Source: JAAZCI01 sp046462535
Lineage (GTDB): Bacteria; Pseudomonadota; Gammaproteobacteria; Cardiobacteriales; Wohlfahrtiimonadaceae
Assembly: GCA_046462535.1 (NCBI GenBank)
Contig: JBKGVF010000021.1
Span: 1-64,000 of the forward strand
Direction: 5' to 3'
DNA: 64,000 nt
The notes below the pieces were generated by a model that saw nothing but the letters and a program-made list of their open reading frames with translations, made no database searches and had not been told where the DNA came from. This document shows positions 41,766 to 50,427 of the stretch, piece by piece. Numbering within the stretch: position 1 is the first letter of the stretch; the number at the start of each line of letters is the position of its first letter. The position numbers were made by a program, and so were the translations under genes.

Positions 41766-43022
41766 ATGTTTAGATTGCCTCATATTTCAGCCGTTAGAGG
41801 GGGGTTCATTGCCCTGCTGCTCATGGTGATTGCTGCTTGTGGTAATGAGGAGCAGAGTGGTGAGATCTCTCGGGGGGATCTACCACCAGATCTAACAGAA
41901 GCGCCCCATTTTAGTGTTGAGTTTACACCTGAGAAGGGGCTTAAGTATGAAGGGCGCTACTTTGGAGAGTTTCCCTGTGCTGATTGTCCGGCAATAGAGG
42001 TGATTTTGGAGTTGCATGAGGGGCGCTATCAGCGAACGATTCGCCGTATTGGGAAGGAGGAGCGACCAATTGTCGATCGAGGGCACTTCATCTGGGATGA
42101 GGCGGGAGAGCGAATTGAGCTTCAAGGAGGAGGGGGGAGTAAATATCTCTTCTTCAATGATCGTCTCTATCAGTTAGGGATGGATGGTACTCAATGTATG
42201 CAGCAAGATGGCTCTGCGTTTATGTTGATGCGGACAAATGGGCATGTGGCGCCTATCCCTCTTAAAGAGGATACCGCTAATGAAGCAACCATCGAGACGG
42301 ATGGGGATGCTCCGCTATTAGCGGTTGATTATGCTGGGGTCTATCGTGGCACTCTTCCCTGTGCCGATTGCCCAGGAATTGAGGTGGTTTTGGAGCTCGA
42401 TTATGATGATGCCTATAGCCGTACTATCACCTATCTTGATGATGAGAGTGAACCCATTGTTGAGAGTGGTCACTTTATCTGGATGGATGGTGAGGAGAGG
42501 ATTCGATTAGAGGGGAGTGATAACTTCCCACTGCTACGTATCTTTGATGGTGGTGTTGAGCTTCTCGATCAAGAGGGAAGAACCATTGAGAGTAGACTTA
42601 ACTATCAGCTCTTGAAGGAGGATGAAGCTAATTCATCCTCTCAAGCGGGGGATGATAGACATAATGGGGAAAAGGCTTTAAGCTATGCAGGTCTTTATCG
42701 CGGGATGCTTCCGATGGGTGCGTTAGCAGAATCGGGACTCAATATAGATGAGGATGTGCGTATTGAGGTGAACCTCAGCGACGATGGTGATTATCAGCTT
42801 CTGCTCCTATTTCCGACAACGTTAGCGGATGAAAATGTTGAGGTGAGTCGCAAAGGCCCCTTTTTATGGGATGAGCAGGGGGAGAGAATCACCTTTGATG
42901 GGATAGGGGAGCCACCATTAACATTTGTTGTGGAAGAGGAGAAGTTACTTCTACAGGATGGGGAGGCGGAATATCCTCTCTATCAGGTGAGCGAGCCATT
43001 AACAGGCGAAAACAATCATTGA
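41766..43022 (+). CDS. Lipoprotein with three tandem NlpE-like domains
   Basis: 418 residues. A signal peptide ends in lipobox VIAAC (Cys25). Three homologous segments follow, each of NlpE N-domain type. The first two carry the CxxC motif: YEGRYFGEFPCADCPAIEV (Cys71/74) and YAGVYRGTLPCADCPGIEV (Cys199/202), each with a GHFIW strand near the middle. The third begins YAGLYRGMLPMGALAESG; it keeps the fold pattern (GPFLWDEQGERI) but has lost both cysteines. NlpE in E. coli is an outer-membrane sensor that activates Cpx on copper or adhesion. A three-domain form is unusual; function here is inference. Confidence 0.8.
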   Translation: MFRLPHISAVRGGFIALLLMVIAACGNEEQSGEISRGDLPPDLTEAPHFSVEFTPEKGLKYEGRYFGEFPCADCPAIEVILELHEGRYQRTIRRIGKEERPIVDRGHFIWDEAGERIELQGGGGSKYLFFNDRLYQLGMDGTQCMQQDGSAFMLMRTNGHVAPIPLKEDTANEATIETDGDAPLLAVDYAGVYRGTLPCADCPGIEVVLELDYDDAYSRTITYLDDESEPIVESGHFIWMDGEERIRLEGSDNFPLLRIFDGGVELLDQEGRTIESRLNYQLLKEDEANSSSQAGDDRHNGEKALSYAGLYRGMLPMGALAESGLNIDEDVRIEVNLSDDGDYQLLLLFPTTLADENVEVSRKGPFLWDEQGERITFDGIGEPPLTFVVEEEKLLLQDGEAEYPLYQVSEPLTGENNH

Positions 43023-43056
43023 TTTATTGATATTTAAAGTCATTAGGAGATAGACG

Positions 43057-43566
43057 ATGGAGAAAAAGGTAACATTTCACACCTCAGTGGGGGCATTTAC
43101 CATTGAATTAGATCATGAAGCGGCACCAAAAACAGCGGCCAATTTTCTTGAGTATTGCAAAGAGGGATATTATGAGGGGACACTCTTTCATCGCATTATC
43201 CCAGGCTTTATGGTTCAAGGGGGTGGATTGCTCCCAGGGATGGTAGATAAGCATGAAGGGCAGCGAGCACCAATTGAGAATGAGGCGAATAATGGTTTGC
43301 AGAATGAGGTGGGTACTGTTGCAATGGCCCGCACTATGGACCCTCACTCGGCAACTACACAGTTTTTTGTCAACTTAGTGAATAATAGCTTTCTAAACTT
43401 TCAAAATGAGAGTCCACAGGGATGGGGTTATGCGGTTTTTGGTCGCGTCACTGAGGGGATGGATGTGATTAATAAGATGGCAGAGGTCGAGACCACCTCG
43501 CGCCGTGGGCACCAAGATGTTCCTGTTGAGGATATTACGATTGATCGTGTTGAGATACTTGCATAG
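43057..43566 (+). CDS. ppiB: Cytoplasmic peptidyl-prolyl cis-trans isomerase B
   Basis: 169-residue cyclophilin without signal peptide: VTFHTSVGAFTIELDHEAAPKTAANFLEYC, TLFHRIIPGFMVQGGGL, GTVAMARTMDPHSATTQFFVNLVNN and YAVFGRVTEGMDVINKMAEV. The residues of the proline pocket are intact. It is followed after 21 bp by lpxH, an order shared with E. coli. Confidence 0.94.
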   Translation: MEKKVTFHTSVGAFTIELDHEAAPKTAANFLEYCKEGYYEGTLFHRIIPGFMVQGGGLLPGMVDKHEGQRAPIENEANNGLQNEVGTVAMARTMDPHSATTQFFVNLVNNSFLNFQNESPQGWGYAVFGRVTEGMDVINKMAEVETTSRRGHQDVPVEDITIDRVEILA

Positions 43567-43587
43567 ATCAACGGGGTAGAGGTCTAA

Positions 43588-44322
43588 ATGAAGAGTGAGC
43601 GTAGCGCCCTATTTATTAGCGATCTCCATCTTTCAGAGAGCCGTAGCGATATCGTTACGGCTTTCTACTTTTTTTTAGAGAAGATTGCTCCTAAGGCTGA
43701 TGCGCTTTATATCTTGGGGGATCTATTCGACTTTTGGGCTGGGGATGATATCCGCACACCTATCACGGAGGGGGTGGCGGAGCGATTAATCTCCCTTAAA
43801 CGATTAGGGGTTGAGCTCTATTTTCAACATGGAAATAGAGATTTTGCGTTAGGAAAGAGGTATGCTAAGGAGGCAGGATTGAGAATTATCCCCCCCTTCT
43901 ATATGCCAGAAGCATATCCTAATCTTCTATTGCTTCATGGTGATGAGCTTTGTAGTGATGATCGAGCCTATCAGCGATATAAGCGGGTTATTCGAAATCC
44001 ATTAATACTTGCTCTATTACGCACTTTGCCAAAATCGTACCGCTTAAAGTTAGCGGCGCGTATCCGCCATAAGAGCCAAATGAGGGGGGGCAATAAAATT
44101 GTGGATGTGAATGAGTTAAGCGTTCGAAGGCTCTTTGAGCGCAAAAAAAGAGCGATTATGATCCATGGTCATACCCATCGCGCTGCAATGCATTATTACC
44201 CTTATGGGTGCCGTTATGTGTTGAGTGATTGGGATGAGTATGGCGATTATCTATATTATAAAAAGGGTCGAATAGAGCGAAAGACCTTTAAAATAAAATC
44301 TATACATGAGGAGAATTTATGA
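43588..44322 (+). CDS. lpxH: UDP-2,3-diacylglucosamine diphosphatase LpxH
   Basis: Fourth step of lipid A synthesis, cleaving UDP-2,3-diacylglucosamine to lipid X on the inner face of the membrane. 244 residues. Metallophosphoesterase motifs: FISDLHLSES, ILGDLFDFWAGDD, HGNRDFALG, LLHGDELCSDD and MIHGHTHRAAMH. Downstream, the aldo/keto reductase start overlaps its stop by four bases. Confidence 0.94.
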   Translation: MKSERSALFISDLHLSESRSDIVTAFYFFLEKIAPKADALYILGDLFDFWAGDDIRTPITEGVAERLISLKRLGVELYFQHGNRDFALGKRYAKEAGLRIIPPFYMPEAYPNLLLLHGDELCSDDRAYQRYKRVIRNPLILALLRTLPKSYRLKLAARIRHKSQMRGGNKIVDVNELSVRRLFERKKRAIMIHGHTHRAAMHYYPYGCRYVLSDWDEYGDYLYYKKGRIERKTFKIKSIHEENL

Positions 44323-45158
44323 GTCAGACACAACTCACCTTCACTAATGGACGGTCGATTCCGGTGATCGGTTTTGGAACATGGCAGATTGAGGCGGGCG
44401 AAGCGATTGAAGAGGCGGTATATGAAGCCTTAAAAGTTGGTTATCGCCTGATCGATACGGCCGCAATTTATGGTAATGAGGAGGGGGTTGGCGTTGCCCT
44501 GCGCCGTGCTATTGATGAGAAGATTGTTACCCGTGAAGAGGTGACCATCACTAGTAAGGTGTGGAATGATGCCCATGGTTATGAGGAGACTCTAGCGGCC
44601 TTTGAGGAGAGTCGTCAACGGTTAGGTCTTGAGTATATCGATCTCTATCTAATCCATTGGCCGGTTACCCCACAGGGTCTCTATACAGAATCGTGGCGTG
44701 CGCTAGAGACTCTACTGGAGGAGGGGCGTGTCCATACGATAGGAGTCTCCAACTTCGATCGTCCTGAGCTTGAAGTGATTATGGAGAAGGCGCACATTAT
44801 GCCGATGGTTAATCAGATAGAGGTGCACCATACATTTCAGCAGCCAGAGCTTGTGGCTTATTGTCAATCATTAGGAATGGCGGTACAGGCATATCGTCCT
44901 CTTGCTGGAGGGCGTAATCTTGATCATCCTCTGCTCCTCTCATTAGCGGAAAAGCATGATCGTACCCCGGCTCAAATTGTTTTACGGTACCATTTAGAGC
45001 GAAAGTTAGCGATTATCCCTAAAAGTATCGATCCCTTGAGAATGAAGGATAACCGTGCGCTCTATAACTTCTCACTCGATGAGGAGGATCGTTTAGCGTT
45101 AGCGAAGTTAGATGATCCTGAGCATGGTCGGCTCTGTTTCCCACCCTATCCGGTTTAA
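44319..45158 (+). CDS. Aldo/keto reductase (2,5-diketo-gluconate reductase type)
   Basis: NADPH-dependent carbonyl reductase, (beta/alpha)8 barrel, 279 residues. Signatures: VIGFGTWQIEAGEAIEEAVYEAL, LIDTAAIYGNEEGVGVALRRAI with catalytic Asp and Tyr, TSKVWNDAHGYEETLAAFEESRQRL (Lys), YIDLYLIHWP (His), IGVSNFDRPELEVIME, and IIPKSIDPLRMKDN in the cofactor site. It resembles DkgA/DkgB methylglyoxal reductases. It is translationally coupled to lpxH, without obvious functional link. Confidence 0.88.
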   Translation: MSQTQLTFTNGRSIPVIGFGTWQIEAGEAIEEAVYEALKVGYRLIDTAAIYGNEEGVGVALRRAIDEKIVTREEVTITSKVWNDAHGYEETLAAFEESRQRLGLEYIDLYLIHWPVTPQGLYTESWRALETLLEEGRVHTIGVSNFDRPELEVIMEKAHIMPMVNQIEVHHTFQQPELVAYCQSLGMAVQAYRPLAGGRNLDHPLLLSLAEKHDRTPAQIVLRYHLERKLAIIPKSIDPLRMKDNRALYNFSLDEEDRLALAKLDDPEHGRLCFPPYPV

Positions 45159-45252
45159 TGGTAGAGAGGCTTCTCTGCTCCCTACATATCAATTAATAGG
45201 GAGATGAGCTATAATTATTGCTCAATTATTTAATAGAGAATTAGAGATATCT

Positions 45253-45696
45253 ATGGAATTTATCGATTTTGTTCAGACATATTGGATCTACTTTGCAGCC
45301 TTAGCAGTGATTATTCTGCTTATTGTGGTCAATGAGATCAATAGTGCACGCTCTAAGAAATATTATCTTACCGTGTCAGAGACAATTCTCCTCTCTAACT
45401 ATGATGAAGAGGGGAAGAATGCGCTGCTTGTGGATCTACGATCCCCGAAAGAGTATCAAGAGGAGCATCTACTCCATGCAGTTAATATTGAATATAGCAA
45501 TATTGAGAAGGAGTTAGGGAATCGCGATAAATATGGATCACGCCGCATCATACTTTATAGTTCGAGTGAGCCAAGAAGTCAGCAAGCCTGTATTCAATTG
45601 CGTGAATTACTCGATAGTGATGAAGTATATGTATTAGCCGGGGGTTTAACTGCCTGGAAAGATGCGAATCAACCTGTTTCAAAAGGTAAAAAATAG
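45253..45696 (+). CDS. yibN: Membrane-anchored rhodanese-like protein YibN, without catalytic Cys
   Basis: 147 residues. One N-terminal transmembrane helix (about residues 10-27) is followed by a rhodanese domain: LLVDLRSPKEYQEEHLLHAVNIEY and VYVLAGGLTAWKDANQPV. The active-site loop reads IILYSSSEPRSQQ, so the position of the nucleophilic Cys is Ser103 and sulfurtransferase activity is not expected. Location before grxC and secB is as in E. coli yibN-grxC-secB. Confidence 0.88.
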   Translation: MEFIDFVQTYWIYFAALAVIILLIVVNEINSARSKKYYLTVSETILLSNYDEEGKNALLVDLRSPKEYQEEHLLHAVNIEYSNIEKELGNRDKYGSRRIILYSSSEPRSQQACIQLRELLDSDEVYVLAGGLTAWKDANQPVSKGKK

Positions 45697-45709
45697 AGGA
45701 GAGTAACCG

Positions 45710-45970
45710 ATGAAAGTTGAGATGTACTATTCAAATTCTTGTCCATTTTGTAAGCGCGCTAAAGCTTTATTAGAGCGTAAAGGGGTGGAGCCCATTATCC
45801 ATGATGTGGGCAAAGATGCAGCCCTATGGGATGAGAGTAAAAAACGTTCAGGGCGCACGACTGTTCCCCAAATCTTTATTAATGATCACCATATTGGTGG
45901 CTGTGATGATCTGATGGCTCTTGATCGTAAGAAAGAGCTTGATCAATATCTTGCTGGCACATTGCCATAA
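45710..45970 (+). CDS. grxC: Glutaredoxin 3
   Basis: 86-residue thiol oxidoreductase using glutathione. The active site is CPFC (Cys11, Cys14) in YYSNSCPFCKRAKALLERKG, with the glutathione-binding TTVPQIFINDHHIGGCDDLMALD. It lies 13 bp after yibN and 18 bp before secB, forming one operon. Confidence 0.95.
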   Translation: MKVEMYYSNSCPFCKRAKALLERKGVEPIIHDVGKDAALWDESKKRSGRTTVPQIFINDHHIGGCDDLMALDRKKELDQYLAGTLP

Positions 45971-45988
45971 TCGGAAAGGCTTAGATCT

Positions 45989-46447
45989 ATGAGTAATCAA
46001 CAACAACCCCACTTCGATATTCTACGAATCTACACCAAGAATATCTCTCTTGAGTGCCCTAATTCCCCTCAAGTATTTATGGAGCAAGGGCAGCCAGAGA
46101 TCGGTATTCAGCTCTCAAATGAGACACAAGCATTAGGTGATGATCAACATGAGGTGGCGTTACGAATTACCGTAACGGCAAAAGTAGAGGAGAAGGTACT
46201 CTTTTTAGTAGAGGTTGAACAGGCGGGTATCTTCACCCTTAAAGGGTTTGAAGAGGAGCAGCTTAGCCATATGCGTGGTGCTTTTTGCCCTAATATAATC
46301 TTCCCTTATGCTCGTGAAATTATCGATAATTTAGTGCGCCGTGCGGGATTCCCTCCGATTATCTTAGCGCCTATCGATTTTAATGCTATTTATGCTGAGC
46401 GTTTAGCTCAGACTGATGCGGCAGAAGAGCCTAAAGTTGATGCCTAA
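45989..46447 (+). CDS. secB: Protein-export chaperone SecB
   Basis: Tetrameric chaperone that delivers unfolded preproteins to SecA. 152 residues. Family features: FDILRIYTKNISLECPNSPQVF, VALRITVTAKVEEKVLFLVEVEQAGIF, and the conserved CPNIIFPYAREIIDNLVRRAGFPPIILAPIDF. An acidic C-terminal tail is usual. It ends the yibN-grxC-secB operon and is followed by a strong bidirectional terminator. Confidence 0.95.
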   Translation: MSNQQQPHFDILRIYTKNISLECPNSPQVFMEQGQPEIGIQLSNETQALGDDQHEVALRITVTAKVEEKVLFLVEVEQAGIFTLKGFEEEQLSHMRGAFCPNIIFPYAREIIDNLVRRAGFPPIILAPIDFNAIYAERLAQTDAAEEPKVDA

Positions 46448-46515
46448 CGATAGGTAGAAGTAGAGAGTGATGGCTATCTGTTAATCTCTATTAATTTATT
46501 AATTAGGTAGCTGTG

Positions 46516-46549
46516 AAAAAGCCCCATCCAGATCTGGATGGGGCTTTTT
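46516..46549. terminator. Bidirectional terminator between secB and the TRAP genes
   Basis: A perfect 15-bp stem AAAAAGCCCCATCCA / TGGATGGGGCTTTTT with a GATC loop, ending in T-runs on both strands. It serves the convergent secB and TRAP transcripts. Confidence 0.92.
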
Positions 46550-46571
46550 ATTCTTGTCGACTCCAGGCCTA

Positions 46572-48581
46572 TTAAGAGGCTAGTTGATGGCGCTCTTGCC
46601 TTGCTTGGATAAGGTTAATACCTAAGATTACTCCAACAACGGTGAGCCCGATAACATCAGTAATCATCTCTGGAGCAATTAGCAGTAGAGCACCAGCCCC
46701 TAAAATGATTCGCACTAGAGGTTTAATGCGGGCAGAAAAGTACCCTTCAACTGCGGCACTAAGAGCAATAATCCCCATAATAGAGGTCACCGTAATTGAG
46801 AACATATCCCATAGTGGGGGGATAGGAAACTCCGTTGCATTAGTGGGTAACCCTGTTGTATCAATCATTAACATTGCATTGTTATAGACAAACATAAAGG
46901 GGACGATAAACCCTGCAATTGAGAGCTTTAAGGATTGGAATCCGGTCTTCATCGGATCACCTCCTGAGATTCCTGCACCAGCAAATGCAGCTAAAGCAAC
47001 AGGCGGTGTAATATTAGCAAAGAGCCCAAAATAGAAGACAAAGAGGTGTGAAACCAAGACTGGAACACCGAGAGCACCTAATGCTGGAGCCGCCATAGTA
47101 GAGGTGATGATATAAGCGGGAATAGAGGGTAGTCCCATCCCTAATACCATTGATGCCACCATAGTGAAGAGGAGCGTAAGGAAGAGTGATCCTGCCCCAA
47201 CACTAAGAATAAGAGACATCATTGTGTTAGCAAAACCGGTTAAGCTCACAACACCGATTACAATCCCGATCGCGGCACAGGCTGCCATCACAGAGAGGGA
47301 TTGGCGAGCACCATCTTCTAGTGCGCCTAAAATATCTCTGAAAGACATGCGCGTTGATTTGCGTAACGAGGCAACCACTACACTAATAATAATTGTGTAG
47401 AAGGCAGCATAAGAGATCGGTATCGATTGATAAAGAAAGTAGACTAAGGCAAAAATAGGGATCAATAGATGCCCTCGCTCGAGAAGAACCTCTTTTGCCC
47501 GTGGAAGATCTGGCTTTGGAATTCCTTTAAGATTATCTTTACCCGCTCTAAAGTGAACTTGGGCAATAACCCCTAAATAGTAGAGAAGAGCAGGAAAGAG
47601 TGCCGCAAGCGCAATGGTTCCGTAACTGATCCCTGTTGTTTCTGCCATAATAAAGGCACTTGCGCCCATAATGGGAGGAAGAATCTGACCTCCCACTGAT
47701 GCACTGGCTTCAACAGCACCAGCAAATTCGCGGTTATACCCCACCTTCTTCATCATTGGGATTGTAAAGGCACCAGTACCCACAACATTACCAACCGCTG
47801 ATCCATTAATACTTCCCATAAATCCGCTGGCAACTACGGCTACTTTTGCCGGCCCCCCCTGTTTGTGACCTGCTAATGCTAAAGCGAGATCATTAAAGAG
47901 CTGCCCCATTCCAGAGCGGGCTAAGAATGCACCAAAAAGAATAAAGAGGAAGATAAAGGAGACCGATGCACCAATGGCTGTAGAGTAGAGTCCCTCCATC
48001 TTTAAATACATTTGGCCAAAAATATCCCCTAAATCGAAGGGACGTGTACTCATCTTGTTGGGGATGAAGCTCATATGGCTGATAAATGGAAAGGCAAGGA
48101 ATGTGAGTGCCAAGATTGGTAATACCATCCCCATAACACGGCGAGCTGCCTCAATGACCAATATCACCGTTAAGATACCATAAGCGATATCCATTGAGTT
48201 AGGAATTCCACCACGGGTAGTGGTTATCGCTTGATACTCGAGTGTGAGATAGGTGAGTGAAGCCAATGAGAGGAGAACCAAACCCCAGTCATACCAGGGT
48301 ATTTTATTACGAGGCTGGTTTTTATGAGTTGGGTAGATTAAAAAGATCAGCGAGATCCCCACCGCTACGTGTGTTGCCCGATAGAGGAGCTCTGCCATCG
48401 GATTGACCGTTGTATAGAGATGAAACAGGGCATAGAAGATGGCAAAAGCAGAGATGAATCGTGTAATTGGGCGGCTATCTAGCTTCCGTGTTACCGATTC
48501 ACGGTCATACTTCTCTAATATCTTGTCGGTTTGAGGGTGCTCAGCTGTTAAGTCCGCATTATTAGTTGAGTGCGTTGACAT
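46572..48581 (-). CDS. TRAP transporter fused permease (4TM-12TM, TAXI type)
   Basis: 669-residue inner-membrane protein combining the small (DctQ-like, N-terminal about 170 residues) and large (DctM-like) TRAP permease subunits. Typical blocks are SGMGQLFNDLALALAGHKQGGPAKVAVVASGFMGSINGSAVGNVVGTGAFTIP within residues 215-270, then GGQILPPIMGASAFIMAE and GLPSIPAYIITSTMAAPALG. It works with the TAXI binding protein encoded two genes upstream. Its start overlaps the DUF1850 gene by 20 bases. The substrate is unknown; sodium or proton drive is known for the family. Confidence 0.92.
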   Translation of the reverse strand: MSTHSTNNADLTAEHPQTDKILEKYDRESVTRKLDSRPITRFISAFAIFYALFHLYTTVNPMAELLYRATHVAVGISLIFLIYPTHKNQPRNKIPWYDWGLVLLSLASLTYLTLEYQAITTTRGGIPNSMDIAYGILTVILVIEAARRVMGMVLPILALTFLAFPFISHMSFIPNKMSTRPFDLGDIFGQMYLKMEGLYSTAIGASVSFIFLFILFGAFLARSGMGQLFNDLALALAGHKQGGPAKVAVVASGFMGSINGSAVGNVVGTGAFTIPMMKKVGYNREFAGAVEASASVGGQILPPIMGASAFIMAETTGISYGTIALAALFPALLYYLGVIAQVHFRAGKDNLKGIPKPDLPRAKEVLLERGHLLIPIFALVYFLYQSIPISYAAFYTIIISVVVASLRKSTRMSFRDILGALEDGARQSLSVMAACAAIGIVIGVVSLTGFANTMMSLILSVGAGSLFLTLLFTMVASMVLGMGLPSIPAYIITSTMAAPALGALGVPVLVSHLFVFYFGLFANITPPVALAAFAGAGISGGDPMKTGFQSLKLSIAGFIVPFMFVYNNAMLMIDTTGLPTNATEFPIPPLWDMFSITVTSIMGIIALSAAVEGYFSARIKPLVRIILGAGALLLIAPEMITDVIGLTVVGVILGINLIQARQERHQLAS

Positions 48582-49083
48582 AACAATCCTCCTTCTTGTA
48601 ATAATCCCATAGGGATACTTTCATCGGAATGAATTGAACTTCACTATAGTCGGGTAGCTCACGATAGAGTGGCCACGATGCTCCATCTATTATGAGTGTA
48701 GAGCGAACATTGCGGGAGACAATCCAATATAGCTCCTTCAATTCACGGTTAATGGTGTAGGCTAGCGTATGATCACTCTTGATCAGTGCTCCCGAATCGG
48801 GAGTGCCGGCCCCGTAGGTTGTAAATTCTGTTGTTGTTAGCAGTAGTCGACTGCCATTATGTTGATACTGCTCCTGCCAAGGTGTTCCCTCCACGGAGTG
48901 GATCCAGCGGAGTGTGAAGTACTCTGCTTTAATGAAGCAGCTCTGCTGATGATGATCGGTTGAGAGTCGAACAACCGCTTGGCTTGGGAGTGTGACAAAA
49001 AGAAGGGACGATAGCAGAATGCCCGCCCCTCCAATTAATAGCTGAAGAGATCTACTCTTCAGAGTTTTTAGCATCCATCTCAT
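48562..49083 (-). CDS. DUF1850 protein associated with the TAXI-TRAP transporter
   Basis: 173 residues with one N-terminal membrane segment (LLIGGAGILLSSLLFVTL). The family pattern is FTLRWIHSVEGTPWQEQYQ followed by TEFTTYGAGTPDSG. DUF1850 genes are known to sit between TAXI binding-protein and fused permease genes, as here. The role is unknown, possibly transporter assembly. It overlaps the upstream gene by 32 bases if the first ATG is used; an ATG three codons later is equally possible. Confidence 0.85.
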   Translation of the reverse strand: MRWMLKTLKSRSLQLLIGGAGILLSSLLFVTLPSQAVVRLSTDHHQQSCFIKAEYFTLRWIHSVEGTPWQEQYQHNGSRLLLTTTEFTTYGAGTPDSGALIKSDHTLAYTINRELKELYWIVSRNVRSTLIIDGASWPLYRELPDYSEVQFIPMKVSLWDYYKKEDCYVNALN

Positions 49084-50050
49084 TGTAGTAACGCTCAGCT
49101 CCAGGATGGAGTGGGGCCACTAAATTGGTACGGGCATGCTCATAACTGATATGGCTAGCCGCCTGATGGGCATTTTTAAGATTATCGAGACTCTCAAAGA
49201 AGGTCTTAGTTAGTTTATAAGCATCGTCATCACTCACTTTAGCGCTAATTGCTAATGCGTTCGTAATAACGGCAGTGGGAATAGGCTCCTCATTGCCATA
49301 GGTTCCTGCAGGAATCTCACGGGAATGGAAGTAAGATTTATCCTTTGCAATCTCATCGATACGCTCAGGAGAGATGCTCACAATTTGAAGATCGAAATTC
49401 TGCTCAAGCTCCATAATGGATGCATTGGGCATACCACTAGAGAGGACTGCGGCATCGATACGTCCCGCTCGTAGAGCATCGGCTGCTTCTGCAAATCCTA
49501 AATAGTCTACTCTAATATCATCATAGGTGATGCCGTGACCCGCTAAGAGTGTCCGGGCATTAACCTCTGTTCCTGAGTTTTGATCCCCTACGGCAACTCG
49601 TTTACCACGGAGATCATCCATCGTTTTGATACCGGTGCTTTTAGAGGTGACAATCTGCATATAGTTGTCATACATTGCCGCAACTTGGTAGATGGAGTCG
49701 ATCTTTTTGGGGAAGGGAGCTTCACCATTAACCGCCTGGCTTAAAACGTCACTCATGATAAATGCAAGCTCAACTTTACCTTGATCGATGAGATTAACAT
49801 TCTCTACTGAGGCGCCTGTTGTTTGGGTGCGAGAGTTAACGCCATAAGTCTGGACATAACTCTCTCCTAGGGCGGTACCAATGATGTTATAAGGTCCTGA
49901 AGCACCCCCTGTCGCAATGGTAACAATGCGGGTATCGAGTCGATTATCTGCTGTTGTGCCATCGGTTGTTGCTTCCTCTTGAGAGCAGGCAACTAAAAGG
50001 GCACCAGAAAATATAAGGGTTGCTAATTTAGATAAGCGTAATCTATTCAT
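49052..50050 (-). CDS. TAXI-family TRAP transporter solute-binding lipoprotein
   Basis: 332 residues. Lipobox LLVAC places Cys22 as the lipid anchor. The TAXI family fold is shown by VTIATGGASGPYNIIGTALGESY, TTGASVENVNLIDQGKVELAFIMSDV, DLRGKRVAVGDQNSGTEVNARTLL and DALRAGRIDAAVLSSGMPNASIMEL. First gene of a three-gene transporter operon. The ligand is not readable; TAXI proteins elsewhere bind dicarboxylates or amino acids such as glutamate. Confidence 0.92.
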   Translation of the reverse strand: MNRLRLSKLATLIFSGALLVACSQEEATTDGTTADNRLDTRIVTIATGGASGPYNIIGTALGESYVQTYGVNSRTQTTGASVENVNLIDQGKVELAFIMSDVLSQAVNGEAPFPKKIDSIYQVAAMYDNYMQIVTSKSTGIKTMDDLRGKRVAVGDQNSGTEVNARTLLAGHGITYDDIRVDYLGFAEAADALRAGRIDAAVLSSGMPNASIMELEQNFDLQIVSISPERIDEIAKDKSYFHSREIPAGTYGNEEPIPTAVITNALAISAKVSDDDAYKLTKTFFESLDNLKNAHQAASHISYEHARTNLVAPLHPGAERYYNEMDAKNSEE

Positions 50051-50207
50051 TATTGAATCTCCTCCTAATAAATTATTGTTATTTTTTTATATACGCATTT
50101 ATCTGTTTAATATCGCATATAAGGGCGGAGTCGGCAACAAAAAGAAAGCGCTCATGAAGATATAATATATAACAATCAATTATCGAGTTAATAGGAAAAG
50201 TTATTAT

Positions 50208-50234
50208 GTAATGATTATCAGAAATGATTATTCC
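50208..50234. promoter_or_regulatory. Weak Fur-box-like repeats upstream of the TAXI-TRAP operon
   Basis: Two overlapping ATGATTAT units (50211-50218 and 50224-50231) align with the 19-bp Fur consensus at 13 and 12 positions. This is far below the site at 9893, so iron control is only a possibility. The rest of the 377-bp gap (50051-50427) is AT-rich with no other feature I can name. Confidence 0.25.
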
Positions 50235-50427
50235 AATCGGCTTTTTGAATGGGGAGAGAGTAGAACGATCTCTTCCTATTTAAGGTTGGTGGAGGGTAGC
50301 GGTGTAGCGGGCGAGCATCTATAAGGGAAAGTTAGGTGATTTTAGTTAGGATCGTTATACTGTATCTCTATCAGAGTAGTAACCCACTATAATTGAAGAG
50401 TGTACTAAAAGTAGTAATTGGAAGAAG

